Counted from the first letter of the stretch, positions 43,699 through 53,183 are shown. The stretch is 64,000 bases of DNA from Wolinella sp963540505 (GCA_963540505.1 CAUTMV010000001.1:124001-188000); one strand, 5' to 3'. The notes: generated by a model not told the origin, from the letters alone. A program made the numbers and translations.

Positions 43699-44587
43699 CG
43701 GTAGCGTAGATTTTCTCCACCGCCTCAGACGCGACCTCATCACCTAGCGAGATGATTTCATACGATTCTTCGCGCGCAAGAAGCTCCTTAGTGAGCAAGT
43801 GATTTAGCCGATGGCTGCCCGCACATGACACGTAAGTGCCGATAATCGGAAGCCCCAAAAGTGCCATGTCACCGATTGCATCAAGGATTTTGTGGCGCAC
43901 GAACTCCTCTTTGTAGCGCAAGCCCTCTTTGTTTAGGATTCCCCGTTCATCAAGCACGATGGCGTTTGCAAGTGAGCCACCGAGCGCAAGCCCTTTGCTG
44001 CGCAGATATTGCACTTCATGAGCAAAGCCAAACGTCCTTGCGCGCGCGATTTCTTCTTTGTAAGATTTGGTCGAGAAGGAGAATTTATAGGATTGCTCGC
44101 GGATCGCAGGGTGATCAAAGCGAATGGAGAAATCAAACACGCTCTCATCGCTAGGGCGCAGCTGCACGAACTTTTCACCGTCTTTGACCTCGATAGGGTT
44201 TTTAATTTTCAGTGCCTGTTTAGGGAGCTTTTGGCTCACGATTCCCGCCTCATCAAGGAGCATGCAAAAGCTAATGCTGCTCCCGTCCATAATCGGCACT
44301 TCTTCGTTATCAAGGGAGATTTTGAGATTATCCACGCCATAGGCATAGACCGCGGAGAGCAGGTGCTCGATGGTGGAGATTCTCGCGCCGTCCTTCCCGA
44401 GCACCGTTGCCATCGTCGTGTCGATGATGTTTTTGGGATCTAGCGGGATACTCACGCCCACATCGCGTCGGAAAAAGACAATGCCGCTATTCTCAGGCAA
44501 GGGCTCTAAGGTCAAATGGACGGGCACGCCTTTATGCAGCCCGATTCCCACGATTTCGACGGCTTTCCCTATGGTTTGTTGCCTCAT
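43691..44587 (-). CDS. lpxC: UDP-3-O-acyl-N-acetylglucosamine deacetylase
   Basis: This 298-residue zinc enzyme commits UDP-GlcNAc to lipid A synthesis. The zinc ligands are visible in STIEHLLSAVYAYG and in VRHKILDAIGDMALLG; the general-base Glu region is DGSSISFCMLLDEAG. Length is normal. It overlaps minC upstream and tsaB downstream by a few bases, so it is part of a compact M23 peptidase-minC-lpxC-tsaB operon, an order also seen around lpxC in Helicobacter pylori. Confidence 0.97.
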   Translation of the reverse strand: MRQQTIGKAVEIVGIGLHKGVPVHLTLEPLPENSGIVFFRRDVGVSIPLDPKNIIDTTMATVLGKDGARISTIEHLLSAVYAYGVDNLKISLDNEEVPIMDGSSISFCMLLDEAGIVSQKLPKQALKIKNPIEVKDGEKFVQLRPSDESVFDFSIRFDHPAIREQSYKFSFSTKSYKEEIARARTFGFAHEVQYLRSKGLALGGSLANAIVLDERGILNKEGLRYKEEFVRHKILDAIGDMALLGLPIIGTYVSCAGSHRLNHLLTKELLAREESYEIISLGDEVASEAVEKIYATDE

Positions 44588-45162
44588 ATTATCTCCTTAA
44601 TCACGACTGAACCATCATGAAGATAGACCTCTTTGAGTGCGCCCTCAAACAGCGAAGAATCGAGAATCTCCCCGCCAAAAAGCACGCTCCCTTGGGTAAT
44701 TTTACCTAAAATCATATATTCGCCCTCGCACTCCACTACGCCCTGCACCTCGCCAAAGATTTGGACATTCCCCTGCGCACAGATCCTAGCCCCGCTATTA
44801 ATGCGCCCAAAAATACTTACATCACCCGCGGCGACAATCTCCTCTCCACTCCGCACGGTGCGGCGTAAAACAAGCGTAGGAATGGGCTCTCTCTCCTCTT
44901 TTTTGGGCGTGGGACTGATAGGAGGCGTCTCATCGAGGCTATTTGGCTCAGAATTCCCGCCCTCTTTACTCTCAAACTCCTCCAAAAAGCGCAAACCCTC
45001 TTCTTTGAGGCATTCTTGCACCTCTTTGGGCAACGCCCCTTTAAAAAGCAGCAGATAGGAGCGCAGGAGAATGGAATTTTTACGCAAATAGGCGATCATC
45101 TCATCGCTCTTCGCCTCCTCAAAGATAAAGACGCGGATACTTTTTTGCTTCGCTCTTACCAT
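44584..45162 (-). CDS. minC: septum site-determining protein MinC
   Basis: This 192-residue division inhibitor has a short N-terminal domain and a Pro/Glu-rich linker. The C-terminal beta-helix domain has VLRRTVRSGEEIVAAGDVSI and later GKITQGSVLFGGEI, which binds MinD and caps FtsZ polymers. ATG 45162 overlaps the stop of the peptidase gene (TGATG). The N-terminal domain is shorter than in E. coli, as expected for this group. Confidence 0.92.
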   Translation of the reverse strand: MVRAKQKSIRVFIFEEAKSDEMIAYLRKNSILLRSYLLLFKGALPKEVQECLKEEGLRFLEEFESKEGGNSEPNSLDETPPISPTPKKEEREPIPTLVLRRTVRSGEEIVAAGDVSIFGRINSGARICAQGNVQIFGEVQGVVECEGEYMILGKITQGSVLFGGEILDSSLFEGALKEVYLHDGSVVIKEII

Positions 45163-46538
45163 CACTTCACTCCTTGGGAATCGATGAAATTTCTCCCGCG
45201 CGCGAGCACATCAAGGATATTCTCCTTAATCCAGCGAGCGTCCATCCACTCAATGCAGCTCACCTCTTTTCCCTGCACGATGATACCAAAATGGAGATGA
45301 TCACCCAGCGCGAGCCCGCTGATTCCGGTTTTACCGATGATTGTCCCTGCTGCGACGCTCTCGCCCTTTTGCACATTGATTTCAGACATGTGCGCATAGA
45401 GTGTTACAAGCCCCAGTCCATGGTCGATCAGCACGCTGTTGCCATAGATTCCTAGGAATCCGGTAAAGAGAACCGCTCCCTTGTTTGTGGAAAATATGGG
45501 CGCGTTTTTTACGCTTGCCAAATCCAGTCCCAAATGGTGGGACTCGCTTACGATTTTGCCCCCATACTCAAAGAAGCGATGATCGCCGAAATTCGCCACC
45601 ACTGCCGCATGTCGCAACGGATAAAAAGGAAGCGGTGCAAATTCCGCACCCAGTGCATTTCCTGCCGCTGCTTTGCGCGAGATTTGCGCGATGATTTGCT
45701 CGTTACTCGCGCGCACCTCTTCGTTGATGTATTTAAACTTCTCCACGCCATTTTCAAAAGATTCAAGCGCGCGCTCGTCGATCTCCTGTATGAGTGCGGA
45801 GATTTTGCCATCAATGAAGCTATCTTTAAGTTTCAGCTGCGATTGGCGGTAATTTTTGTTGGTGCGGACGAAATTAATGTTACTTACCGCGAGATTCCCT
45901 GCTAAATCAATCGCCCTAATGCTGGCATTAAACTCATCTTGTGTGGTTGACCATGCGATGAGCGCGGCATAGTAACCCTCTTTGTAAAAGGGCTTTGCAC
46001 TAAAATTATCCTTGCCGTTGCTCACTTGGATTGACTTTAAGAACTCATCTTCCGCGCGGAAAATCACTAGCGCGCTCCCGCCTTTTGTGATCCCGTAAGA
46101 GTGCGCGATGAGCCGTAAAATAGGGCGTTTGGTATCGATGATCGCGGTAATTTTGTGCGTAGCGGTGTTGCCTTTGAAGAAATTCCACCAGCTCCCATCC
46201 GTGCTCTCAATCTCAAATTCAAGCGGAGCTTTGGGCGTTGATGTCGCATTTTTTGGCGCGGGAATCTCAAACATCACCTGTTGTTTTGATCCATCAAGAT
46301 CAACGCTCTCAAGGAGGTTTCTCTCGCCGTTTCTGAGCTCATAGAGGCGATAATTTCTGATTCCGTTCCGATCTTTTAAGGATATTTTAAGAGGTTCTTG
46401 GAAATTCCAAAACACCTTTTCGGGCGCGTCAATTTGCGGCGCAATTTTATCAAGCTCTTTTGTGTCATGAAGCCAAAAAGCCGCCCCGAAAAGCAAACCC
46501 AAGGTAAGAAACAGCGGGAATCGTGATTTTCTCTTCAT
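45162..46538 (-). CDS. membrane-anchored M23 metallopeptidase
   Basis: This 458-residue envelope protein has one N-terminal membrane helix (FPLFLTLGLLFGAAFWL), a large periplasmic region with beta-rich segments, and a C-terminal LytM/M23 domain. The zinc ligands are in HHLGLDLAS and GDHLHFGI, with LYAHMSEI between them. M23 enzymes cut peptidoglycan cross-links; relatives in Helicobacter shape the helical cell. It opens the operon leading to minC and lpxC, linking wall remodelling, division and lipid A. Confidence 0.92.
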   Translation of the reverse strand: MKRKSRFPLFLTLGLLFGAAFWLHDTKELDKIAPQIDAPEKVFWNFQEPLKISLKDRNGIRNYRLYELRNGERNLLESVDLDGSKQQVMFEIPAPKNATSTPKAPLEFEIESTDGSWWNFFKGNTATHKITAIIDTKRPILRLIAHSYGITKGGSALVIFRAEDEFLKSIQVSNGKDNFSAKPFYKEGYYAALIAWSTTQDEFNASIRAIDLAGNLAVSNINFVRTNKNYRQSQLKLKDSFIDGKISALIQEIDERALESFENGVEKFKYINEEVRASNEQIIAQISRKAAAGNALGAEFAPLPFYPLRHAAVVANFGDHRFFEYGGKIVSESHHLGLDLASVKNAPIFSTNKGAVLFTGFLGIYGNSVLIDHGLGLVTLYAHMSEINVQKGESVAAGTIIGKTGISGLALGDHLHFGIIVQGKEVSCIEWMDARWIKENILDVLARGRNFIDSQGVK

Positions 46539-46639
46539 GATAGCCTTTCAACTATATTTTTGGTGCGATTTCCATAAACAAATGTCCTAAAAAAATTTCG
46601 CGGATTGTATCAGAGCCCTTTTTAAGGCTAGATAAGGGG

Positions 46640-47704
46640 CTAAATGGAGTTTTTATTCTTATTAATGCTATGCACATAAGCAATAATTTCCGCGACGGCT
46701 TGAAAAAGCGTATGAGGGATCTCCTTATCGACATCGACACTCTTGTAAAGCTCGCGTGCGAGGGAGCGATTCTCGACGATGTGAATGTCGTGTTCGCGCG
46801 CAATCTCTTTAATGCGAAGCGCGAGATGATCGACCCCCTTGGCTAATACCCGCGGTGCGCGCTCTTTGCTCGGGTCATAGCGGAGCGCGACGGCGTAATG
46901 GGTGGGGTTTGTGATGACGACATCCGCACTGGGGAGCTGCTGCATCATGCGCTTCATCGCCGCTTGCATCATCATTTGGCGGATTTTACGTTTGATTTCT
47001 GGATTCCCCTCCATTTGTTTAAACTCATCTTTGACCTCTTGTTTGGTCATGCGCAGACTTTTGAAATATTGATAACGCTTGATTGCGAGGTCGATCATCG
47101 ACATCACGAAGAAAAATAGAAGCAGGATTCCTATGAGTATCAGAGCCTTTTCGCTTAGCCAGCGCATCTGATCAAAGAGCGGAAAAAGCGCGACAGTCGT
47201 GAGCTCGCTGATGAAGGACAAAAAGACCCAAAAGCCAATCCCAAACGCGGCGAGCACTTTGGTTGTAAGCAATGCGCCCTCAAGGAGCTTTTTGAGCGAG
47301 AAGAGATTTTTGAAGCCGGAAACGGGGTTAAGTTTTGAGAATTTCGGCGAAATAGCTTTGGGGCTTAGGAGGAATCCGAACTGACTGACATTCCCGATAA
47401 CCCCAACCAGCATAAGCGCGATAAATACGGGAATCACGAGCCAAAAATACTCCAGTGCGATGGAGATTGCGAGCGAGATGACATCTTTGCGCCCGATCTC
47501 TTCGTGAAAGAAGGGTACCACGCTGTGAAAAACTTTGCCCGTGCCACTCACCCAATAATGAAAGAGGAAAAAGATGAGCACTAATCCCGTTGTAAGCCCG
47601 AAGAATCCGACTAATTCGGGACTTTTCGGGACATTACCCTCCTCGCGCGCTTTTTCGATTTTCTTACTACTGGGCTCTTCGGTTTTTTCTTCTTCGTCTG
47701 CCAT
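46640..47704 (-). CDS. flhB: flagellar export apparatus protein FlhB
   Basis: This 354-residue inner-membrane protein of the flagellar type III secretion gate controls the switch from rod/hook to filament export. Four membrane segments are followed by a cytoplasmic domain with the autocleavage site Asn266-Pro-Thr-His269 in ITNPTHYAVALRYD. The start MADEEEKTEEPSSKK is typical. It diverges from a thioredoxin-like gene over 46 bases and precedes the peptidase gene by about 100 bases. Confidence 0.97.
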   Translation of the reverse strand: MADEEEKTEEPSSKKIEKAREEGNVPKSPELVGFFGLTTGLVLIFFLFHYWVSGTGKVFHSVVPFFHEEIGRKDVISLAISIALEYFWLVIPVFIALMLVGVIGNVSQFGFLLSPKAISPKFSKLNPVSGFKNLFSLKKLLEGALLTTKVLAAFGIGFWVFLSFISELTTVALFPLFDQMRWLSEKALILIGILLLFFFVMSMIDLAIKRYQYFKSLRMTKQEVKDEFKQMEGNPEIKRKIRQMMMQAAMKRMMQQLPSADVVITNPTHYAVALRYDPSKERAPRVLAKGVDHLALRIKEIAREHDIHIVENRSLARELYKSVDVDKEIPHTLFQAVAEIIAYVHSINKNKNSI

Positions 47705-47750
47705 AATTTCTGCCGTTTTTGGCTAAAATTCTATCCTAAAAGGAGCAACG

Positions 47751-48143
47751 ATGAAGAGAATTTTTTTGATTTTTGTATGGGTTTTGATGGCGGGAATTCC
47801 AAGTCTAGCCGAGGATTTTTCTGTCGTTTTTGACGAGATGAGCGCGCAAGCCAAAAGCACGCAAAAGCCCCTTGTGGTCATGGTCGGCTCGATGGTATGC
47901 CATTATTGCGACCGCATGCGCGAAAAGGTAATCCCCGATTCCCGCGTGCAAAGCGCGCTTTCAAAAGTGCTTTACATTGATGTGGATAAGGAGAATGGTC
48001 CGCTTCCTAGCGTGTTGCAGGCGCAGGCGCGTTCTACACCAACCTTTTTTTACTTTTCTCCCGATGGGGAATTGGTGGGCGGTCGGTATGGATTTATGAA
48101 TGTGGAGCAGTTTTTAGAATTTTTAGAAAAGCCCGAGCCCTAG
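47751..48143 (+). CDS. periplasmic thioredoxin-like protein
   Basis: This 130-residue protein has a signal peptide (about residues 1-20, ending PSLAED) and a thioredoxin fold with the redox pair Cys50 and Cys53 in MVCHYCDRM. It also has the cis-Pro segment RSTPTFFYF. It resembles DUF255/SoxW-like periplasmic reductases that keep cysteines of exported proteins reduced; the substrate is unknown. It diverges from flhB, and its end overlaps the end of mobA by 21 bases. Confidence 0.85.
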   Translation: MKRIFLIFVWVLMAGIPSLAEDFSVVFDEMSAQAKSTQKPLVVMVGSMVCHYCDRMREKVIPDSRVQSALSKVLYIDVDKENGPLPSVLQAQARSTPTFFYFSPDGELVGGRYGFMNVEQFLEFLEKPEP

Positions 48144-48716
48144 GGCGTGCTCATACTCCGCTTGCGTGTTGAGATTGCAAAATTCATCGCTCTCTTGTAA
48201 TGTTATATATTTTGTATAATTTTCACAGAGTAGCGCAGATATTTTGTAGTTTTTTTCCGCAAGATGGTGCTTAATTTTTGGCAAAATGGCGGAGCGGTAG
48301 ATTCCTAGCAGGTAGTGCCGTTTTTCGCCACTTTGTATTAAAACCGCGTGGGAATCGGGATTTTCCCGTGCGGATTGGACTAAAAGCATGATGGTCGATT
48401 CCCTTAAAAAGGGCGTATCGATGGTGATGAAAAATATCTCTTTGCTTTTTAAAGCGTTAAAAGCCTGCTTGATTCCCACACTTGGGGCAAAAATCGAGGA
48501 ATCGTCCCTTATGAATTGCGCCTCAAAACCGAATTTTGAATCTTCTTTACACGAAATATATACATTTTCAAAAAGTTTAGTCAATCGATTATATTGATAT
48601 TCCGCAAGCGTGGGGAATCCACCAAAGGGAAGCAAGGATTTATCTTTACCCATGCGAGAGCTTTTCCCGCCGCTTAAAATTACGCAGGGTATTTCAAGCT
48701 TCACATTTTTTTTCAT
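48123..48716 (-). CDS. mobA: molybdenum cofactor guanylyltransferase
   Basis: This 197-residue cytosolic enzyme adds GMP to molybdopterin. The nucleotide-binding start CVILSGGKSSRMGKDKSLLP with its Lys, and ITIDTPFLRE, the Asp-containing metal site, are clear. The ATG follows GAGG. It diverges from moaA, a gene of the same cofactor pathway, across an 84-base gap, so both may be co-regulated. It serves formate dehydrogenase or nitrate/DMSO-type reductases. Confidence 0.92.
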   Translation of the reverse strand: MKKNVKLEIPCVILSGGKSSRMGKDKSLLPFGGFPTLAEYQYNRLTKLFENVYISCKEDSKFGFEAQFIRDDSSIFAPSVGIKQAFNALKSKEIFFITIDTPFLRESTIMLLVQSARENPDSHAVLIQSGEKRHYLLGIYRSAILPKIKHHLAEKNYKISALLCENYTKYITLQESDEFCNLNTQAEYEHALGLGLF

Positions 48717-48800
48717 ATCATTCCTCGCTTAGCGGAGATGAGAAATTATAACTACATTTTAGGTATCATAGCCCCAAAAAGTCCATGAAACAGGAATCCT

Positions 48801-49766
48801 ATGCTCGTTGATGCGTTTGGGCGGACGGTTGATTATGTTCGCGTTTCGGTTACGAATAAATGCAATTTTCGCTGTCAATATTGTATGCCCCAGACACCTG
48901 AGGACTTTTTCGATCACGATGATGATGTGCCTTTTATCGAGCTTTTGGAGCTTATAAAAATCGCTATTGATGAGGGGGTGAAAAAGATCCGAATCACCGG
49001 TGGCGAGCCGCTTACGCGCCCCGATTTAGATCAATTCATCGCGGGGATTCATGCCTATGGTTCGCATGTAGATATTGCACTTACGACCAATGGATTTTAC
49101 TTGAAGCACTTCGCTCAAAGGCTCAAGAATGCGGGACTTCGGCGCATTAATGTTTCGCTTGATTCGCTCAATCCCGCAGTGGTGCAGCTCATCTCAAAAA
49201 AGAATGTCCTCCCGCACGTTTTGGCGGGAATCGACATGGCGCTTGCTGTGGGGCTTGGTGTGAAGCTCAATGCCGTGCCGCTAAAAGGCGTGAACGACAA
49301 GGAGATTCCCGATCTTATTGAGTTTGCAAAGGCGCGCGGGATTCTCATTCGTTTTATTGAATTTATGGAGAATACTCACGCAAACAAGGGAGCTGTGGGG
49401 CTTAGAGAGCAGGAGATTTTGGATCGTGTGCGCGAGCGATTTAGTTTTCACGAGAGTAAAAAGGAGCTGTTTGGTCCTGCGAAACTCTACGAACTTGACG
49501 GAGGTGGGGCGTTTGGGATTATTGCGCCCCACAATGATGATTTTTGCGAAAGTTGCAACCGCGTGCGCATTAGTAGCGATGGCAAGATCATTCCATGTCT
49601 CTATTTTGAGGACGCGATTGATGTGAGAATGGCGATGAAAACGCGCAATCAAGAGCTTTTGCGGCGTGCGCTTTTTGCGGCGGTCGCAAATAAGCCGGAG
49701 AAAAACGAGTGGAAAGAGGAGGAAAATCAGACCTCAGCGAGGGCGTTTTATCAGACGGGCGGATAA
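48801..49766 (+). CDS. moaA: GTP 3',8-cyclase MoaA
   Basis: This 321-residue radical SAM enzyme rearranges GTP in the first step of molybdenum cofactor synthesis. The N-terminal cluster is CNFRCQYC (Cys21, 25, 28) and the C-terminal cluster starts CESCNRVR with a third Cys in IPCLYF. The end QTGG is the conserved Gly-Gly tail needed for activity. It is divergent from mobA. Confidence 0.96.
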   Translation: MLVDAFGRTVDYVRVSVTNKCNFRCQYCMPQTPEDFFDHDDDVPFIELLELIKIAIDEGVKKIRITGGEPLTRPDLDQFIAGIHAYGSHVDIALTTNGFYLKHFAQRLKNAGLRRINVSLDSLNPAVVQLISKKNVLPHVLAGIDMALAVGLGVKLNAVPLKGVNDKEIPDLIEFAKARGILIRFIEFMENTHANKGAVGLREQEILDRVRERFSFHESKKELFGPAKLYELDGGGAFGIIAPHNDDFCESCNRVRISSDGKIIPCLYFEDAIDVRMAMKTRNQELLRRALFAAVANKPEKNEWKEEENQTSARAFYQTGG

Positions 49767-49786
49767 GCGCGTCCTCATTCTCTGCA

Positions 49787-49808
49787 GATTCCCAAACAGC
49801 GGGGAATC
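49787..49808. terminator. GGAATC-stem hairpin after moaA
   Basis: GATTCCC (49787-49793) pairs with GGGAATC (49802-49808) around an 8-base loop, about 20 bases past the moaA stop. Likely a terminator by position. Confidence 0.5.
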
Positions 49809-49883
49809 GTGGTGTCTTAATCTGCTCGCAGGAAAAAGAGGTTAAAATCCCGATAAAATCCCTTGAAAATATTAGGAAAAGCG

Positions 49884-51320
49884 ATGTTTGAAACGATCAT
49901 CGGGCTTGAAGTCCATGTCCAGCTAAACACTAAAACGAAAATTTTCTGTTCGTGTCCGACGAGTTTTGGCGATGAGCCGAATAAGAATGTCTGCCCCGTC
50001 TGTTTGGGGCTTCCCGGTGCGCTTCCGGTGCTGAATGTCGAAGCGGTCAAAAAGGCGATTAGCTTTGGTAAAGCTGTCAATGCGAAGATTAATCAAAATT
50101 CCGTTTTTGCGCGCAAAAATTATTTTTATCCCGATTTACCCAAGGCGTATCAGATTTCGCAATTTGAGATTCCCATTGTGGGCAAGGGCGGGCTAGAGAT
50201 CGAGCTTGATGGGGCGCGACGAATGATAGGAATCACGCGCGCACATCTTGAGGAGGACGCGGGGAAAAATATCCATGAGGGCGAGTTCTCTAAAGTCGAT
50301 CTGAACCGCGCATGCACGCCACTTTTAGAGATTGTGAGCGAGCCTGATATGCGGAGCAGCGATGAGGCGATCGCGTATCTCAAGAAGCTTCATGCAATCG
50401 TGCGCTATTTGGGGATTAGCGATGCGAATATGCAGGAGGGGTCGTTTCGCTGTGATGCGAATGTATCAATCCGTCCAAAGGGCGATTCTCAGCTTTATAC
50501 GCGGGTTGAGATTAAGAATCTCAACAGCTTCCGCTTCATCCAAAAAGCGATTGAATATGAAGTTTCGCGACAGATTGAGGCGTGGGAAGAGGGGAATTAT
50601 GCAAGCGAAGTGGTGCAGGAGACGCGGCTCTTTGATACCCAAAAGGGCGTGACGCGCTCCATGCGGGGTAAGGAGGAGAGCGCGGATTATCGGTATTTCC
50701 CCGACCCGGACTTGCTTCCCGTGTATATCAGCGAGGAGCTCATGGAGGAATCAGGCAGGATTCCTGAGCTGCCCGATGAGAAATGCGCGCGTTTTGTGCG
50801 CGATTTTGGGCTTAAAGAGTATGACGCGCAAGTGATCACTTCCGATGTGGAGATGGCGCGCTATTTTGAGGAGATGATTGCGCTGGGTGCGTCCGCTAAG
50901 GGCTCGGTGAGTTGGCTTAGTGTGGAGCTTTTGGGGCGACTTAAGGGCGAAAATGGCGTGCATAACAGCCCTGTGAGCGCGCCTGTGCTTGCGCAGCTTG
51001 TGAAGAGAATCGAAGATGAGAGTATTAGTGGCAAGAGTGCTAAAGAGCTGCTTGATACGCTACTTCAAGAGGGCGAGAAAAGCGGGAATCCAAGCATTAT
51101 CGATGAGATGATCGAGCGGCTTGGGCTTAAGCAAGTGAGCGATGATGGGGCGATTCTTGCGGTGATTGATGAGGTGCTGGCAAATAATAGCGATAAGGTC
51201 GCGGAATACAAAGCCGGCAAAGATAAGCTTTTTGGCTTTTTCGTCGGGCAGGTGATGAAGAGTGCCAAAGGGGTCAATCCCGCGAAAGTCAATGAGCTGC
51301 TTAAAAGTCGCTTAGGTTAG
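49884..51320 (+). CDS. gatB: aspartyl/glutamyl-tRNA amidotransferase subunit B
   Basis: This 478-residue subunit of GatCAB turns misacylated Glu-tRNA(Gln) and Asp-tRNA(Asn) into the correct species, essential where GlnRS/AsnRS are missing. The start MFETIIGLEVHVQLNTKTKI, the zinc cysteines in FCSCPTSFG and VCPVCLGLPG, and DYRYFPDPDLLP are diagnostic. ATG 49884 follows AGGAAAAG; an earlier TTG frame start at 49863 is not supported. gpsA follows closely. Confidence 0.97.
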   Translation: MFETIIGLEVHVQLNTKTKIFCSCPTSFGDEPNKNVCPVCLGLPGALPVLNVEAVKKAISFGKAVNAKINQNSVFARKNYFYPDLPKAYQISQFEIPIVGKGGLEIELDGARRMIGITRAHLEEDAGKNIHEGEFSKVDLNRACTPLLEIVSEPDMRSSDEAIAYLKKLHAIVRYLGISDANMQEGSFRCDANVSIRPKGDSQLYTRVEIKNLNSFRFIQKAIEYEVSRQIEAWEEGNYASEVVQETRLFDTQKGVTRSMRGKEESADYRYFPDPDLLPVYISEELMEESGRIPELPDEKCARFVRDFGLKEYDAQVITSDVEMARYFEEMIALGASAKGSVSWLSVELLGRLKGENGVHNSPVSAPVLAQLVKRIEDESISGKSAKELLDTLLQEGEKSGNPSIIDEMIERLGLKQVSDDGAILAVIDEVLANNSDKVAEYKAGKDKLFGFFVGQVMKSAKGVNPAKVNELLKSRLG

Positions 51321-51334
51321 CAGGAATCGTAGCG

Positions 51335-52231
51335 GTGGATATAGCAATCATCGGCGGAGGCGCGTGGGCGCGCGCGCTTTATGCGGTGCTAGAGCCAAAA
51401 AGCTCGGTGAAAATCGTCTCGCGAAGCCAGCACGAGGGGATTTCTCAATGCTCGTTACAAGAGAGCGTTTCTGCGCGATTCCTGATTGTGGCGATTGCCT
51501 CAAGTGCGCTGCGCGGGTGGCTAGAGCAGGCTAAACTCCCAAAAGATACGCGCATTCTTGCCGCATGTAAGGGAATCGAGGAGGGGAGTGGCGCGCTTTT
51601 GAGCGATATTTTTGAGGAGTTTTTGCCTCGTGAGAATCTCGCCTATCTCGCAGGTCCGTCATTTGCCAAAGAGGTGCGCGAGGGGTTGCCTTGTGCGCTT
51701 ACGATCCATTCGTATAATCGCGCGTTGGCTACGGAGATGGCGAGCTTTTTCCCTACGCATATTCGTCTTTATGTCGATGATGACGTGATTGGTGGCGAAG
51801 TGAGCGGCGCATACAAAAATGTCATCGCCATCGCGGGGGGAATCTGCGATGGGCTTATGCTCGGAGCGAATGCCAAGGCGTCTTTGATTGCGCGCGGGCT
51901 TGTGGAGATGGCGCGTTTTGGCGAGCATTTTGGCGCGCGGAGCGAGACATTTTTGGGACTTTCAGGCGCGGGTGATCTATTCCTCACGTCCAGTTCGACA
52001 CTCTCGCGCAACTATCGCGTGGGAATCGGGCTTGCAGAGGGGAAGAGTTTGGAGCGGATTTTGAGTGAATTAGGCGAAGTGGCTGAGGGAATCAAGACCG
52101 CTAAAGCGATTACGCAGATTGCAAAAGTGCGTAAAATCCACGCTCCGATTGCTCGCGAAGTTTATGCGATTTTACAAGGTAAAGACCCCAAAGAGAGCCT
52201 AAGGGATCTCCTCTCTTCGGGGCGCGTTTAA
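51335..52231 (+). CDS. gpsA: glycerol-3-phosphate dehydrogenase [NAD(P)+]
   Basis: This 298-residue enzyme makes sn-glycerol-3-phosphate from dihydroxyacetone phosphate for phospholipids. The dinucleotide site IAIIGGGAWARAL, the LAGPSFAKEVREG motif and the catalytic-Lys segment SGAYKNVIAIAGG are present. It starts at GTG 51335, 14 bases after gatB. It is somewhat shorter than the E. coli enzyme (about 340), as in other Campylobacterota. Confidence 0.95.
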   Translation: MDIAIIGGGAWARALYAVLEPKSSVKIVSRSQHEGISQCSLQESVSARFLIVAIASSALRGWLEQAKLPKDTRILAACKGIEEGSGALLSDIFEEFLPRENLAYLAGPSFAKEVREGLPCALTIHSYNRALATEMASFFPTHIRLYVDDDVIGGEVSGAYKNVIAIAGGICDGLMLGANAKASLIARGLVEMARFGEHFGARSETFLGLSGAGDLFLTSSSTLSRNYRVGIGLAEGKSLERILSELGEVAEGIKTAKAITQIAKVRKIHAPIAREVYAILQGKDPKESLRDLLSSGRV

Positions 52232-52241
52232 TTCTCTATCA

Positions 52242-52268
52242 GGAATCGCGCTATTTTAGGGCGATTCC
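52242..52268. terminator. GGAATC-stem hairpin between gpsA and the OMP gene
   Basis: GGAATCGC (52242-52249) pairs perfectly with GCGATTCC (52261-52268) around an 11-base loop. It is in the gap between two convergent genes, so a two-way terminator is likely. Confidence 0.55.
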
Positions 52269-52296
52269 CGCAGGGGTGGGTCATGAGATAAAAACG

Positions 52297-52936
52297 CTAG
52301 AATTTGTAGTTGTAGCCGATGAGGACTCCAAAGTGATGAAGATCAATGTCTAACTTGCCAAGTTTCACATTTGCTCTATTTACGAGAGTAGTCCTAAAGA
52401 TGTCTTTCATGTATCTTAAACCAAACTCAATCTCTCCATGTGCGTTTAGCTCATAGAGTATTCCGGTATCAAGCCCTAGAGATCCACCAGTGTATTGTTT
52501 TGTGTCCGCAGTCCACTTGACCCTTTCTGTATGGAGTTCACTTACACCTACATATACACCTAGATTCCAGCGTAGCCTTTCGTTAATTTTTGGTGTCAAG
52601 GAACCTCCAATGGCAGTTGTAGAGAGGCTAGCTTCGTCAAGCCCACCGATATTGTGATGAAGTAAATAGAGTCGAAAATTTCTCTCGGGGTTATGATACC
52701 CCACTTTAAGTTCAAGGGACTTTGAGGTATTGTTTGCACCACTTGCCATTTCGTATGGTGTATGGTCAAACTTTGTAGTTGCATCAGTGTTAGAGTGAAA
52801 GAGTCCCGCACTAATCCCTACAAATACGCCTCCTTGTTTAAATATGCTTTCTTTCTGCCCCCCCCCCCGCTACTTCGCTCTCATCTGCTAGCAGAGAGCC
52901 GCTAAGAAGCAGAGCCACAATCAAAAGTCGTTTCAT
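52297..52936 (-). CDS. phase-variable small outer-membrane beta-barrel protein (OFF)
   Basis: From ATG 52936 behind GGAGG the gene encodes a signal peptide (MKRLLIVALLLSGSLLADES). A G11 tract at codons 23-26 then pushes the frame into a stop within ten codons. With 10 or 13 G it would read on as a 212- or 213-residue protein. The mature part is rich in alternating hydrophobic strands and ends in a Phe (IGYNYKF), the outer-membrane insertion signal. I do not recognise a specific porin or adhesin family. In this sequence only the fragment from 52749 would be open, and it lacks the signal peptide. Confidence 0.85.
52858..52868. repeat. 11-nt homopolymeric tract (G on minus strand) in the OMP gene
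   Basis: Eleven C on the plus strand form G11 just after the signal-peptide region of the outer-membrane protein gene. At 11 the gene is frameshifted; at 10 or 13 it is open. This is the classical arrangement of a phase-variable surface protein. Confidence 0.88.
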
Positions 52937-53183
52937 GCAAAACCTCCAAAAAATTTTTGCCAAATACTTGGCTAGGGGGAATTGTATCACATTACGCTTT
53001 TTTATAGCCGTCGCGCTATAAATCCCTATACTATCGGCTTCTCACGATTTGTGGGGTTTATTTCCTTAAATGAGGAGAGGTGTCAATCTTGCGCGGGAAT
53101 CCAAAGGGAACTCATCGGTAACGCCCCATGGCGCGGCATATTTTGCACCCTATTTAGCTGTAGCGCGCAAAAAGGCGGGAATC

